Assembly (NCBI GenBank): GCA_017472305.1
Contig: JAFUQP010000034.1
Span: 34,103 to 98,102, forward strand
DNA length: 64,000 bases
Reading direction: 5' to 3'
DNA from: Clostridia bacterium
GTDB taxonomy: Bacteria; Bacillota; Clostridia; Oscillospirales; CAG-272
Position 1 is the stretch's first letter. Each line of letters starts with the position of its first letter. The translations under genes and the position numbers were made by a program. The notes beneath the pieces were generated by a model that was given only the letters and a program-made list of their open reading frames with translations, was not told where the DNA came from and did no database searches. This document shows, in pieces, positions 16,930 to 26,699 of the stretch.

Positions 16930-17640
16930 ATGAAGCCATTTGAGGTAAGAGGAGAGGTTGACGTCCACGAGGTAGACTACAACGGAATCGCAAAAACCTC
17001 GTCGATAATGAAATATATACAGACAGCTGCACAAAGTCAGCTCACCGAGCGCGGATACTCCTACGACGGACTTCGCTCAATGAGCCGCGCCTTTATTCTC
17101 TCAAAATTCAGACTTGAAATAGCTGCACCCCTCCACGCATACGCACCCTACAAGGCGATTTCCTTCCCCTGCGAGAGCCGCGGGTACAGCTTCCTTCGCT
17201 GCTATGGGCTTGAGTGCGACGGAGTGACGGTCGCGAGGGCTGTGTCGGTGTGGGCGCTGATTGATACCGAGAGCCGCGCGCTTGTCAAGGTTGACGACTT
17301 CGAGCTTGGGCTTCCCCTGCTTCCGCCGCTTGATTTGTCACTCGGGCACATAAGACTCCCCTCGGAGCTTACAGAGGTCGGAAACTACGGCGTGCATTAC
17401 GGCGACGTGGACCAGAATATGCATATGAATAATACAAAATACCCCGATATGTACTCAAATTTCCTTCCCCTTAAGGGTAAAATGATAAGCTCGATTACAG
17501 TAAACTACCAAAGCGAAGCCGAGATTGGCGAGAGGCTGCGTGTTGAGCGCGCCGAGTCGTCGGGAAGATATTTCTTCCGTACAACCAGAAGCGACGGCAA
17601 GGTTAATTCGCTTGCCGAGATAAGACTTTCGGATATTTGA
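16930..17640 (+). CDS. Acyl-ACP thioesterase (double hot-dog)
   Basis: A 236-residue enzyme of the bacterial acyl-ACP thioesterase family, releasing fatty acids from acyl carrier protein. The N-terminal hot-dog domain starts VDVHEVDYNGIAK and includes SRAFILSKFRLEI; the second hot-dog domain carries the catalytic Asn/His region GDVDQNMHMNNTKYPDM. The length fits single-copy FatA/FatB-like enzymes of Firmicutes. An AAGGAG site precedes the ATG. It is a single-gene unit ending in the hairpin at 17710. Which chain length it prefers cannot be read from the sequence. Confidence 0.87.
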   Translation: MKPFEVRGEVDVHEVDYNGIAKTSSIMKYIQTAAQSQLTERGYSYDGLRSMSRAFILSKFRLEIAAPLHAYAPYKAISFPCESRGYSFLRCYGLECDGVTVARAVSVWALIDTESRALVKVDDFELGLPLLPPLDLSLGHIRLPSELTEVGNYGVHYGDVDQNMHMNNTKYPDMYSNFLPLKGKMISSITVNYQSEAEIGERLRVERAESSGRYFFRTTRSDGKVNSLAEIRLSDI

Positions 17641-17709
17641 TTGCAAATCTTGCTTTCCGACCTTCAAAATGTCATAAAGTACGATTTATTTCGACTTTTA
17701 ATACTTTTT

Positions 17710-17757
17710 CCGTCCTGCATTTGACGTTTTTTCTTGCAGGACGGTTTTCTTTTTCTC
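17710..17757 (+). terminator. Terminator after the thioesterase gene
   Basis: CCGTCCTGCA (17710-17719) pairs with TGCAGGACGG (17735-17744), followed by TTTTCTTTTTC. Confidence 0.85.
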
Positions 17758-17978
17758 CTGTTTTATCCTTATACTTACCGAAAGAGCAAGATTTGCAATG
17801 CACAGGTTTTATTTTACTTTCGGGTGACAAAAAACGGCAGATTTCCAAACGACAAAAGTCATATTATTATGGTAAAATACTATTGTTATATTCGGGTGCA
17901 ATAAGGCTTACATAAGCTAAACTGTCGCGTTTCTCAACGCCGTTCAGGCTCTGCCCCGAGAACAGAATGGAGAAAATT

Positions 17979-18275
17979 ATGAGAAGCAAGGAAAGAACGA
18001 AGGACACTGTTATAAGGCGCGACGAGAGGAGCGACAGGGGCTACGTATACAGATACGAGTTAATCAGCCGCGAGAGCGAGTCGGTGGCAAGCTTCGGTAT
18101 TGCACTGTATTCGGTAAGAGTTGAGCTTACCGCGCCGAGCGGAGAGGTTACCTCGGCGGAGGCAAACGACGTTTTCGCCGATGCGGGACGCGCGATACTG
18201 TTTTACGAAAAGCTCGTAAGAAACCTCGCAACACCCGTAGACCTTGCATACGTTGCAGAGGACGAATTGAAATAG
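17979..18275 (+). CDS. Small protein resembling DUF6514 family
   Basis: A 98-residue protein. It contains a beta-rich core (YVYRYELISRESESVASFGIALYSVRVEL), a conserved-looking VFADAGRAILFYEKLVRNLATPVDLAYVAEDEL end, and no signal or membrane helix. The pattern agrees with the clostridial DUF6514 family as I recall it; no function is known to me. The ATG at 17979 is preferred over 17967 because GGAG (17969-17972) is then six bases upstream. A weak promoter (ACGACA, 18 bases, TAAAAT at 17873-17878) precedes it. Confidence 0.65.
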   Translation: MRSKERTKDTVIRRDERSDRGYVYRYELISRESESVASFGIALYSVRVELTAPSGEVTSAEANDVFADAGRAILFYEKLVRNLATPVDLAYVAEDELK

Positions 18276-18355
18276 TTTTTTAGAAACCGAATGAGCTTTT
18301 TTGCGTTTGCATCAAGCGTTTTGCATAGGGAAAATCATATTATTGAGCCGAGCTC

Positions 18356-18384
18356 TTGAATTTTCTCTCGCTTTGTGCTACAAT
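18356..18384 (+). promoter_or_regulatory. Predicted promoter of gpsA
   Basis: TTGAAT (18356-18361) and TACAAT (18379-18384) with 17 bases between, 36 bases before the ATG at 18421. Confidence 0.7.
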
Positions 18385-18420
18385 ATATTCGTAAAATATG
18401 GCTACTTTCGGAGGTCCGAT

Positions 18421-19431
18421 ATGAATATATGCGTGCTTGGCGCAGGTACTTGGGGCATTGCTCTCTCCTCGCTTCTTTCAAAAAACTCTCACTCCGTGTC
18501 GGTTTGGTCGGCTATTCCCGAGGAAATCGAGATGCTAAGGGAAACACGGACACACAAGAATCTGCCCGGTGTTACTCTCCCCGATGATATAAGCTACTAT
18601 ACAGATATAGGCGAGGCTATCTTTGGCGCGGAGATTGTTCTCTACGTTACCCCCTCTGAGTTTATCAGAGCTACGGCACACAGCTCACTTCCCTATCTTC
18701 GCGACGGTGTGGTGCTTGTAAATGCCGCAAAGGGTATCGAGAAGCAGACGCTCTTAACTATGACCGAGGTAATTTCCGACGAGATTAGCTCGAATGCACC
18801 CGACCTTAAATACAGTATAGTCGCGCTCTCGGGCCCGACTCACGCAGAGGAGGTTGCGAGAGGTCTGCCGACCTCTATCGTTTCCGCCTGCGAGGACGAG
18901 AGGATTGCTATGAAGGTAGCAAACGTATTCTTCAATACCTGTATGAGAGTATATACCAACACCGACGTCAAGGGCGTTGAGATTGCGGGAGCGTTCAAGA
19001 ACATTATCGCCCTTGCGGCAGGTATTAACCGCGGAATGGGCTACGGCGACAACTCGGGAGCTATGCTTATGACTCGCGGAATTGCCGAGATTACGAGAAT
19101 GGGACTTGCGCTCGGCTGCGAGGCGAGAACCTTTATGGGACTTGCGGGAATTGGCGACCTTATAGTTACCTGTACCTCGCGCCACAGCCGAAACAACCGC
19201 TGCGGAGAGCTTATCGGTATGGGCAAGAGCTACGAGGAGGCGTCGCGCGAGATAGGAATGGTCGTTGAGGGCTACCACGCACTCGAGGCGGCTATGGCAC
19301 TCTCGAGGAAGTACGGCGTCGAGATGCCTATTACCGCGGCGGTCTATTCGGTTATCAAGAAAGGCACGTCAATTTACGATGCTATGTACGCTCTTATGAA
19401 CAGAGATATCAAGAGCGAGCTTAAGATTTAA
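18421..19431 (+). CDS. gpsA: NAD(P)-dependent glycerol-3-phosphate dehydrogenase
   Basis: A 336-residue enzyme making sn-glycerol 3-phosphate from dihydroxyacetone phosphate for phospholipid synthesis. The dinucleotide fold starts with GAGTWG at residues 7-12. Further family motifs are VNAAKGIE, ALSGPTHAEEVARGLPT and GVEIAGAFKNIIALAAG with the catalytic lysine near 193, then GLAGIGDLIVTCTSRHSRNN. Complete in length. The ATG at 18421 follows GGAGG and lies downstream of the promoter, whereas the frame's first codon at 18301 lies upstream of it. Monocistronic, with a terminator at 19456. Confidence 0.95.
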   Translation: MNICVLGAGTWGIALSSLLSKNSHSVSVWSAIPEEIEMLRETRTHKNLPGVTLPDDISYYTDIGEAIFGAEIVLYVTPSEFIRATAHSSLPYLRDGVVLVNAAKGIEKQTLLTMTEVISDEISSNAPDLKYSIVALSGPTHAEEVARGLPTSIVSACEDERIAMKVANVFFNTCMRVYTNTDVKGVEIAGAFKNIIALAAGINRGMGYGDNSGAMLMTRGIAEITRMGLALGCEARTFMGLAGIGDLIVTCTSRHSRNNRCGELIGMGKSYEEASREIGMVVEGYHALEAAMALSRKYGVEMPITAAVYSVIKKGTSIYDAMYALMNRDIKSELKI

Positions 19432-19455
19432 GAGGCAGAACAAAAACATATTTCG

Positions 19456-19495
19456 GGACAGAGAATTCCTTTTGTGTTCTCTGTCCTTTCTCTTT
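19456..19495 (+). terminator. Terminator of gpsA
   Basis: GGACAGAGAA (19456-19465) with TTCTCTGTCC (19477-19486), then TTTCTCTTT. Confidence 0.85.
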
Positions 19496-19519
19496 AGCTG
19501 ATGTCAAAAGCGTCTCGAA

Positions 19520-19533
19520 TGCATAATTATTCA
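19520..19533. promoter_or_regulatory. ARG-box-like operator, distal
   Basis: The 14-mer TGCATAATTATTCA matches the arginine-repressor half-site-pair consensus TGAATWWWWATTCA at 13 of 14 positions. It lies about 180 bases before argG. Confidence 0.5.
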
Positions 19534-19612
19534 GAATATTACGAATTTTATGCATATTTTGGCATAAAAAATATGTTAATTATTAAGAGGACGAATATTT
19601 TTTGCATTTTTT

Positions 19613-19626
19613 TGAAAAAATATTCA
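19613..19626. promoter_or_regulatory. ARG-box-like operator, proximal
   Basis: TGAAAAAATATTCA matches the same consensus at 13 of 14 positions and ends eight bases before the argG -35 box, a good position for repression by ArgR when arginine is plentiful. Confidence 0.55.
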
Positions 19627-19634
19627 AAAAGGGG

Positions 19635-19663
19635 TTGACTTTTCGAAGGAGAGGTATTACAAT
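19635..19663 (+). promoter_or_regulatory. Predicted promoter of the arginine operon
   Basis: TTGACT (19635-19640) and TACAAT (19658-19663), 17-base spacer. Confidence 0.75.
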
Positions 19664-19703
19664 ATATAGCGTTATTAAATTTTCCGCAAGGAGGCTTATC
19701 AAA

Positions 19704-20930
19704 ATGGATAAGAAATCAATCAAAAAGGTAGTACTCGCTTACTCGGGCGGTCTTGATACCTCTATTATTATTCCGTGGCTCAAGGAGAACTACAACAACT
19801 GCGAGGTTATCGCGGTTTCGGGTAACGTCGGTCAGGCCGACGAGCTTGAGGGACTTGAGGAGAAGGCTCTTAAGACAGGTGCCTCGAAGCTCTACGTTGA
19901 GGACCTCACCGAGGAGTTCGTTAACGACTACATAATCCCCACCGTTAAGGCGGGCGCACTCTACGAGGAGTATATGCTCGGTACGTCCTTTGCACGTCCG
20001 ATTATCGCAAAGAGAATAGTTGAAATTGCTCTTGCAGAGGGCGCTGACGCTATCTGCCACGGCTGCACCGGTAAGGGTAACGACCAGGTACGCTTCGAGC
20101 TTGCTATCAAGGCATTTGCTCCCAACATGCCTATTATCGCTCCCTGGCGTGAGTGGAGCATCAAGTCGCGTGAGGAGGAAATTGAGTACGCAGAAGCGCA
20201 TAACGTTCCTCTTAAGATTAACCGCGAGACCAACTACTCCAAGGACAAGAACCTCTGGCACCTCTCTCACGAGGGACTCGACCTCGAGGATGCGGGCAAT
20301 GAGCCTCTCTACGAGAAGGATGGCTTCCTTGAGATGGGTGTTTCCCCTCTTATGGCTCCCGACAAGCCCACCTATATTACTCTTGATTTCGAAAAGGGTG
20401 TTCCCGTTGCTCTTGACGGTAAGAAGATGAGCGCCAAGGAAATAATTCTCGCCCTTAACAAGGTTGGCGGCGAGAACGGAATCGGACTTCTCGACATCGT
20501 CGAGAACCGTCTTGTAGGTATGAAGTGCCGCGGCGTATACGAAACTCCCGGCGGAGCTATTCTCTACTTCGCTCACAACTACCTTGAAACCCTTTGCCTT
20601 GACAAGATGACAATGCACGAGAAGCAGAAGCTCTCGATTACCTTCGCGGAGCTCGTTTACAACGGTCAGTGGTTCACTCCCCTTCGCGAGGCTCTCTCGG
20701 CATTCGTTGACAAGACCCAGGAGAACGTTACCGGTAAGGTTAAGATTAAGCTCTACAAGGGCAATATGATTAAGGCAGGCGCATGGAGCGACTACTCGCT
20801 CTACTCCGAGGAGATTGCGACCTTCGGCGAGGACAACGTTTACAACCAGGCAGACAGCGCAGGATTTATCAACCTCTTCGGTCTTCCCATCAAGGTTCAG
20901 GCGCAGGTCAACGCTAAAAACAACAAGTGA
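19704..20930 (+). CDS. argG: Argininosuccinate synthase
   Basis: A 408-residue enzyme joining citrulline and aspartate with ATP. The N-terminal PP-loop reads AYSGGLDTS; other conserved blocks are [22 protein letters not shown] and RGVYETPGG. The ATG at 19704 follows AGGAGG and is downstream of the promoter; the longer frame from 19602 overlaps the promoter and is not used. First gene of the arginine cluster, whose order here is argG-argH-argC-argJ-argB-argD-argF. Confidence 0.96.
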   Translation: MDKKSIKKVVLAYSGGLDTSIIIPWLKENYNNCEVIAVSGNVGQADELEGLEEKALKTGASKLYVEDLTEEFVNDYIIPTVKAGALYEEYMLGTSFARPIIAKRIVEIALAEGADAICHGCTGKGNDQVRFELAIKAFAPNMPIIAPWREWSIKSREEEIEYAEAHNVPLKINRETNYSKDKNLWHLSHEGLDLEDAGNEPLYEKDGFLEMGVSPLMAPDKPTYITLDFEKGVPVALDGKKMSAKEIILALNKVGGENGIGLLDIVENRLVGMKCRGVYETPGGAILYFAHNYLETLCLDKMTMHEKQKLSITFAELVYNGQWFTPLREALSAFVDKTQENVTGKVKIKLYKGNMIKAGAWSDYSLYSEEIATFGEDNVYNQADSAGFINLFGLPIKVQAQVNAKNNK

Positions 20931-20973
20931 TAAATTCGCACAAGTGGGCAACAGTCCGCTTGCGCGTTAGGCG

Positions 20974-21007
20974 GGCGTGAGTTTTGCTCACGCCTTGCCG
21001 AATTTTT
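20974..21007 (+). terminator. Possible partial terminator between argG and argH
   Basis: GGCGTGAG (20974-20981) pairs with CTCACGCC (20987-20994) and a short TTTTT begins nine bases later (21003). The gap to the U-tract makes it at most an attenuating element. Confidence 0.4.
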
Positions 21008-21035
21008 GTGAAAAAACATAAAAGGAACTTTCGAT

Positions 21036-22406
21036 ATGGAAAAAATGTGGGCGGGAAGGTTTGAGAAGGCATCCGACAGGCTTGCTGACGATTTCAATTC
21101 CTCAATTCACTTTGACAAAAAGCTTTATAAGCAGGATATAAAGGGCTCTATGGAGCACGCGGCTATGCTCTGCCGCTCGGGTATTCTCAATATCCAGGAG
21201 CTTGCGAAAATCAGCGACGGACTTGCCTCGATACTCGAGGACCTTGAGTCGGGCGCGCTTGACTTTGACGAAAACGCTGAGGACATACATATGTTCGTTG
21301 AGGCGGAGCTGACCAAAAGAATAGGCGACACAGGCAAGAAGCTTCACACCGCACGCTCAAGAAACGACCAGGTAGCACTCGACTTAAGGCTTTATATGCG
21401 CGAGGAAACCATTGAGGTCGTTGAGCTTCTGAAAAAGCTGACCGCGGCAACGCTTTCACTTGCAAAGAAGAACACCGAAACAATAATGCCCGGCTACACG
21501 CATCTGCAAAGAGCGCAGCCTATTACCTTCGCTCACCATCTGCTTGCATACTGTATGATGTTCCTTCGCGACATATCGAGGCTCGTTGACGCGCTTCTGC
21601 GTATGAACTACTCGCCTCTCGGCTCCTGCGCTCTCGCCGGAACGACCTACAACACCGACCGTGACTCGGTGGCGGCAGCTCTCGGCTTTGACGGCATTAT
21701 GATGAACTCGATTGACGGAGTATCCGACAGAGATTACTGCATTGAGCTTGAGGCGGCATTCGCTACGGTTATGATGCACCTCTCCCGCTTCTCCGAGGAG
21801 ATTATCCTATGGTCAAGCTGGGAATTCAAGTTTGTGGAGCTTGACGACGCGTACACGACGGGCTCGTCTATTATGCCGCAGAAGAAGAACCCCGATATGG
21901 CGGAGCTTGTTCGCGGAAAGTGCGGAAGAGTTTACGGCGACCTTATGGCGACACTCACTATGCTGAAGGGACTTCCTCTCGCCTACAACAAGGATATGCA
22001 GGAGGACAAGGAGGCGGTATTTGACAGCGTTGAAACCGTCAAGAAGTGCCTCACCATCTTTATCCCGATGCTTGAAACAATGAAGCCGATTCCCGAAAAT
22101 ATGCTCGCGGCGGCAAAGCGCGGATTTATTAACGCTACTGACCTTGCCGACTATCTTACGAAGAAGGGTATCCCCTTCAGAACGGCATATAAGATTGTCG
22201 GAACTATCGTAGGTGAGTGCGTAAGGAGCGGAAGAACGCTTGACGAGGTTCCGCTTGAAGAATACAAGGCGCACTCAGAGGTGTTCGACACCGACCTTTA
22301 CGGCGAGATTTCGCTAGAAACCTGTATAAGAAAGCGCATTTCGCGCGGCAGCACGGGCTATGAGTCTGTCAAGGAGCAGATTGCATACGTTGAGGCACAG
22401 CTTTAA
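21036..22406 (+). CDS. argH: Argininosuccinate lyase
   Basis: A 456-residue lyase splitting argininosuccinate into arginine and fumarate. The fumarase/aspartase superfamily signature GSSIMPQKKNPD starts at residue 276, with the catalytic serine in the flexible loop (S277/S278). Other motifs are TARSRNDQVALDLRLY and PGYTHLQRAQP. Complete. It lies 105 bases after argG, with a hairpin in the gap, and is followed by argC after 23 bases. Confidence 0.96.
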   Translation: MEKMWAGRFEKASDRLADDFNSSIHFDKKLYKQDIKGSMEHAAMLCRSGILNIQELAKISDGLASILEDLESGALDFDENAEDIHMFVEAELTKRIGDTGKKLHTARSRNDQVALDLRLYMREETIEVVELLKKLTAATLSLAKKNTETIMPGYTHLQRAQPITFAHHLLAYCMMFLRDISRLVDALLRMNYSPLGSCALAGTTYNTDRDSVAAALGFDGIMMNSIDGVSDRDYCIELEAAFATVMMHLSRFSEEIILWSSWEFKFVELDDAYTTGSSIMPQKKNPDMAELVRGKCGRVYGDLMATLTMLKGLPLAYNKDMQEDKEAVFDSVETVKKCLTIFIPMLETMKPIPENMLAAAKRGFINATDLADYLTKKGIPFRTAYKIVGTIVGECVRSGRTLDEVPLEEYKAHSEVFDTDLYGEISLETCIRKRISRGSTGYESVKEQIAYVEAQL

Positions 22407-22429
22407 TCACTTTAAGAATAACGGTTGAT

Positions 22430-23359
22430 ATGAAAAAGAAGATATTTATTGACGGCAGGGCGGGAACGACCGGTCTGCAAATAGAGGAGAGGCTTAAGGG
22501 ACGCGACGACGTGGAGCTTATCGCACTTCCCGACGAGCTTCGAAAGGACCTCTCGGCAAGAGAGAAGATACTTAACGAGGCAGACGTCGTATTCCTCTGC
22601 CTTCCCGACGCGGCGGCAGTTGAGGCGGTATCGCTTATAAAGAACGACAGAACCGTCGTTATCGACGCCTCGACGGCGCACAGGACAAACCCCGACTGGG
22701 CATACGGCTTTGCCGAGCTTGGCGATGAGTTCTACGAAAAAATCAAGGGTGGCAAGAGAATTGCAAATCCCGGCTGTCACGCAAGCGGATTTATCGCTCT
22801 CGTATACCCTCTTATCAAGAGCGGTATGCTATCGCCGAGCGCTAAGCTCTCGGCTCACTCGGTTACAGGCTACAGCGGAGGCGGAAAGTCTATGATTGCC
22901 GACTACGAAAGCGTGGAGCGCTCGCCGCTCTTATCGGCTCCGAGGCAGTACGGAATTGCCCAGGCGCACAAGCATCTGCCCGAGATGGTAAAGATAACCG
23001 GGCTTGAGTGCGCGCCGATATTCTCCCCGATAGTAGCCGACTTCTACTCGGGTATGGAGGTTACAGTCCCCTTGTTTTCAGACCAGCTTAACTACGGCGG
23101 CATCGAGGACGTAAAGGCGCTCTACAAAAAATGCTATAACGACGAAATTATTTACTACTCCGACGAGAGCGAGGGCGGCTTCCTTTCCGCCGCTTCCCTG
23201 TCGGGCAAGGACTGTATGCAGATTGGCGTTTACGGAAACGACGAGAGAATGATACTCGTGGCAAGATACGACAATCTTGGCAAGGGAGCTTCGGGCTCTG
23301 CGGTTGAGTGTCTAAACATAGTGCTCGGCTGCGACAAGACGAAAACGCTAGTGCTGTAA
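22430..23359 (+). CDS. argC: N-acetyl-gamma-glutamyl-phosphate reductase, short (type 2) form
   Basis: A 309-residue NADP-dependent reductase for the third step of ornithine synthesis. The active-site cysteine is C116 in NPGCHASGF. The N-terminus reads IDGRAGTTGLQIEERL, and a conserved TGYSGGGK follows. At about 310 residues it belongs to the shorter ArgC group rather than the usual ~345-residue form. Sits between argH and argJ in the same orientation with short gaps. Confidence 0.93.
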   Translation: MKKKIFIDGRAGTTGLQIEERLKGRDDVELIALPDELRKDLSAREKILNEADVVFLCLPDAAAVEAVSLIKNDRTVVIDASTAHRTNPDWAYGFAELGDEFYEKIKGGKRIANPGCHASGFIALVYPLIKSGMLSPSAKLSAHSVTGYSGGGKSMIADYESVERSPLLSAPRQYGIAQAHKHLPEMVKITGLECAPIFSPIVADFYSGMEVTVPLFSDQLNYGGIEDVKALYKKCYNDEIIYYSDESEGGFLSAASLSGKDCMQIGVYGNDERMILVARYDNLGKGASGSAVECLNIVLGCDKTKTLVL

Positions 23360-23387
23360 GGACATAAACATTTCAGAGGAAAATAAA

Positions 23388-24608
23388 ATGGAGATAAAAA
23401 TAACAAGTGGCGGCGTTTGTGCCGCGAAGGGCTTTACTGCTAACGGAATTCACGCGGGAATAAGAAAGAACAAGACGAAAAAGGACCTCTCGCTCATTTA
23501 TTCGGAGGTGCCTGCAAGCTGCGCCGCAGTATATACCACAAACAGGGTTAAAGGCGCGCCTCTTACAGTTACCAAATCGAATATTTCAAACGGTGTAGCA
23601 CAGGCGGTTATCTGTAACAGCGGTAACGCAAACACCTGTAACGCAAACGGCGTGGAGATTGCTACCGAAACCTGCGAGCTTCTCGGCGCGGCACTCGGTA
23701 TTCCCGCAACCGACGTCGTGGTAGCGTCTACCGGCGTTATCGGCCTTCCGCTTGACATCACCCCGATAAAGGACGGCATTCCCGCGCTCGTCGAGGGACT
23801 TTCCTGCGATGGCAGCGAGGCGGCAGCCGAAGGAATTATGACTACCGACGTCAAGAAAAAAGAGGTTGCGGTCAGCTTCGAGATTGGCGGCAAGCTATGC
23901 AAGATGGGCGGTATTGCAAAGGGCTCGGGTATGATTCACCCGAATATGGCAACTATGCTCGTCTTTATAACCACCGACTGCGCTATCAGCTCCGAGATGC
24001 TCTCCAAGGCTCTCTCGGGTGACGTGCAGAACACCTTCAATATGATAAGCATTGACGGCGACACCTCGACAAACGATATGGTTACGGTGCTCGCAAACGG
24101 ACTTGCAGGCAATGAGAAAATCACCGCCGAGGGCGAGGACTTCGACTGCTTTATGAAGGCTCTTAACACCGTTACCGTTAATCTCTGCAGAAGCATTGCG
24201 GCAGACGGCGAGGGCGCAACCAAGCTCCTCGAGTGCGAGGTTACGGGAGCGGTCGACGAGAAAAACGCAAAGATTATCGCAAAGAGCGTTATCTGCTCCT
24301 CTCTTGTGAAGGCGGCAATGTTCGGCGCTGATGCTAACTGGGGACGCGTGCTCTGCGCTATCGGCTACAGCGGTGCCGAGGTTGACGTTTCGGGCGTTGA
24401 CGTTGCGTTCCGTTCAAGGAAGGGTGAAATTCCCGTTTGCTCTAAGGGCTCGGGGGTAAACTTCTCCGAGGAATTCGCAAAGGAAATTCTTCTCGAGGAC
24501 GAGATTACCATAGCTGTAAAGCTTTCTGACGGTAACGCCTCGAGCGTTGCGTGGGGCTGCGACCTCACCTACGATTACGTTAAGATTAACGGCGACTACA
24601 GAACGTGA
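23388..24608 (+). CDS. argJ: Glutamate N-acetyltransferase / ornithine acetyltransferase
   Basis: A 406-residue proenzyme. The self-cleavage site lies in KGSGMIHPNMATML, with the nucleophilic threonine T189 becoming the N-terminus of the beta chain. It transfers acetyl from acetylornithine back to glutamate, so the pathway recycles acetyl groups; no separate argA or argE is seen, which agrees. Further conserved parts are CNSGNANTC and GADANWGRVLCAIGYSG. Whether it also uses acetyl-CoA (bifunctional) cannot be decided from sequence alone. Confidence 0.95.
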   Translation: MEIKITSGGVCAAKGFTANGIHAGIRKNKTKKDLSLIYSEVPASCAAVYTTNRVKGAPLTVTKSNISNGVAQAVICNSGNANTCNANGVEIATETCELLGAALGIPATDVVVASTGVIGLPLDITPIKDGIPALVEGLSCDGSEAAAEGIMTTDVKKKEVAVSFEIGGKLCKMGGIAKGSGMIHPNMATMLVFITTDCAISSEMLSKALSGDVQNTFNMISIDGDTSTNDMVTVLANGLAGNEKITAEGEDFDCFMKALNTVTVNLCRSIAADGEGATKLLECEVTGAVDEKNAKIIAKSVICSSLVKAAMFGADANWGRVLCAIGYSGAEVDVSGVDVAFRSRKGEIPVCSKGSGVNFSEEFAKEILLEDEITIAVKLSDGNASSVAWGCDLTYDYVKINGDYRT

Positions 24609-24616
24609 GGATAGCT

Positions 24617-25498
24617 ATGTCACTTAAAATTACCAACGCACAGAGAGCAGAGGTGCTAACCCAGGCACTTCCCTACATACAGAAATACTACGGCAAGATA
24701 ATCGTTATCAAGTACGGCGGCAACGCTATGATAAACGAGGAGCTCAAGGAGCAGGTTATGGAGGACGTAGTTCTGCTTCACCTTATCGGTGTTGACGTCG
24801 TTCTCGTTCACGGAGGCGGCCCCGAGATTACCGACACCCTTAAGAGAATGGGCAAGGAGTCTGTGTTCCACAACGGACTTCGCGTAACCGACAAGGAAAC
24901 CGCTGACGTCGTTCAGATGGTGCTTGCGGGCAAGATTAACAAGACGCTTGTAAATCTTCTTGAGATTAACGGCGGTCACGCCGTTGGACTTTCGGGACTT
25001 GACGGTCACATGATTGAGGCGGAAATGAAGGACGAGGCCCTCGGCTACGTCGGCAAAATCACAAAGGTTGACGTAAAGCCTGTTCGCGACCTTCTCGAGA
25101 AGGATTATATCCCTGTTATCTCGACTGTCGGCTGTGACAAGGAAGGCAACGTATACAACATCAACGCGGACACAGCGGCGGCATACATTGCAGGTGCTAT
25201 CGGCGCGGAGAGGCTTATTACTATGACCGATATTGCGGGAATTCTCGAGAACAAGGACGACCCGAGCTCGATTATCCCGAATATTGACATCAAGGAAGCT
25301 CGCGCGCTCTTTGACTCGGGTGTTATTTCGGGCGGTATGGTACCGAAGGTTGAGTGCTGCATCGAGGCTATTGAGCACGGTGTCAAGACCGTTACTATCC
25401 TTGACGGTCGCGTTCCTCACGCAATTCTTATAGAGATGCTGACAAACGAGGGCGCCGGTACTATGGTTATTAAGGACAGAGAGAAAATCAATGAGTAA
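24617..25498 (+). CDS. argB: Acetylglutamate kinase
   Basis: A 293-residue amino-acid kinase phosphorylating N-acetylglutamate. It shows the glycine-rich IVIKYGGNAM, the VLVHGGGPEIT loop, FHNGLRVTD, and ISGGMVPKVECC. The ATG at 24617 is preferred over the GTG at 24605 (which overlaps the argJ stop) because GAGG precedes it by six bases. The 3' end overlaps argD by eight bases. Confidence 0.95.
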   Translation: MSLKITNAQRAEVLTQALPYIQKYYGKIIVIKYGGNAMINEELKEQVMEDVVLLHLIGVDVVLVHGGGPEITDTLKRMGKESVFHNGLRVTDKETADVVQMVLAGKINKTLVNLLEINGGHAVGLSGLDGHMIEAEMKDEALGYVGKITKVDVKPVRDLLEKDYIPVISTVGCDKEGNVYNINADTAAAYIAGAIGAERLITMTDIAGILENKDDPSSIIPNIDIKEARALFDSGVISGGMVPKVECCIEAIEHGVKTVTILDGRVPHAILIEMLTNEGAGTMVIKDREKINE

Positions 25499-26657
25499 TA
25501 CAAAAGAGCTTGACAAAAAATACGTGGCGAACACCTACGCGCGCTTCGATATTGAGCCTGTTTCGGGACGCGGCTCGCGCGTCTTTGACGAGTGCGGCAA
25601 GGAATACATCGACCTTTCGACGGGTATCGCGGTGAACACCTTCGGCTACTGCGACGAGGAATGGATAAAGGCCGTTACCGAGCAGATGAATAAGTTCCAG
25701 CACACCTCAAACCTCTATTACAGCGCGCCCTGCGCGCGCCTTGCGGAGCTGCTCTGCAAGAGAACGGGGGCTAAAAAGGTATTCTTCGGTAACTCGGGCG
25801 CTGAAGCAAACGAGTGCGCCATCAAGGTTGCAAGAAAGTGGGCGCAGGACACGAAGGGCGAGGGCGACTATTACATTATCACCCTCAAAAACAGCTTCCA
25901 CGGAAGAACGGTTACAACCCTTAAGGCGACGGGACAGGACGTGTTCCATAAGGACTTCGGTCCCTTCCCCGAGGGCTTCGTTTATGCGGATAGTGACTCT
26001 GTAGACTCGGTAAGAGAGCTTTGTGAGAAGTACCCCTGCTGTGCGGTGCTTATGGAGCCTGTGCAGGGCGAGGGCGGTGTCGTACCGCTTTCCGTCGAGT
26101 TTGTAAAGGGCGTCAAAAAGCTCTGTGACGAATTCGGAATGCTTCTTATGGTGGACGAGGTCCAGACCGGAAACGGACGTACGGGCACGCTCTACGCATA
26201 CGAGCAGTTCGGAATTACCCCCGACGTCGTTACTACCGCAAAGGGGCTTGGCGGTGGGCTTCCTATCGGTGCGTGTATGCTCTTTGAAAGAGTGGAAAAT
26301 ACTCTCGGGGCAGGCTCGCACGGCTCGACCTTCGGCGGAAATCCGATTGCGGCGGCAGGCGCTCTGAATATCATTTCAAGAATAGACGAAAATCTTCTCG
26401 CGGGAGTACGCGAGAGGAGCAAATATATTTTCTCGGCACTCGAGGGCAAGAAGGGCATAAAGAGTGTCACGGGACTTGGACTTATGATAGGAATTGAAAC
26501 CGAGAGGGACTCCTCACTTGTGCTCGCGGAATGCATTGAGCGCGGAATTCTGCCTATCAAGGCAAAGTCGAAGATTAGACTGCTCCCTGCACTCAATATT
26601 CCTATGGACGACTTAAAGCGTGCGGTGGAAATTATTGCAGAATGTGCCGGAGCGTGA
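25491..26657 (+). CDS. argD: Acetylornithine aminotransferase
   Basis: A 388-residue class III PLP aminotransferase. The PLP lysine is K251 in TTAKGLGGGLPIGA; also seen are FFGNSGAEANE, SFHGRTVTTLKATGQ and EPVQGEGG. It converts N-acetylglutamate semialdehyde to acetylornithine. It overlaps argB by eight bases. Related aminotransferases (succinylornithine, ornithine) have similar motifs, but the operon fixes the role. Confidence 0.94.
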   Translation: MSNTKELDKKYVANTYARFDIEPVSGRGSRVFDECGKEYIDLSTGIAVNTFGYCDEEWIKAVTEQMNKFQHTSNLYYSAPCARLAELLCKRTGAKKVFFGNSGAEANECAIKVARKWAQDTKGEGDYYIITLKNSFHGRTVTTLKATGQDVFHKDFGPFPEGFVYADSDSVDSVRELCEKYPCCAVLMEPVQGEGGVVPLSVEFVKGVKKLCDEFGMLLMVDEVQTGNGRTGTLYAYEQFGITPDVVTTAKGLGGGLPIGACMLFERVENTLGAGSHGSTFGGNPIAAAGALNIISRIDENLLAGVRERSKYIFSALEGKKGIKSVTGLGLMIGIETERDSSLVLAECIERGILPIKAKSKIRLLPALNIPMDDLKRAVEIIAECAGA

Positions 26658-26699
26658 AATACACCTCATCTAATCATAAGCTTTAGTGTTCACGCCCCC

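Noticed and set aside
19716-20951. 411-codon minus-strand frame opposite argG
   Set aside because: argG is unambiguous and the antisense product shows no domain.
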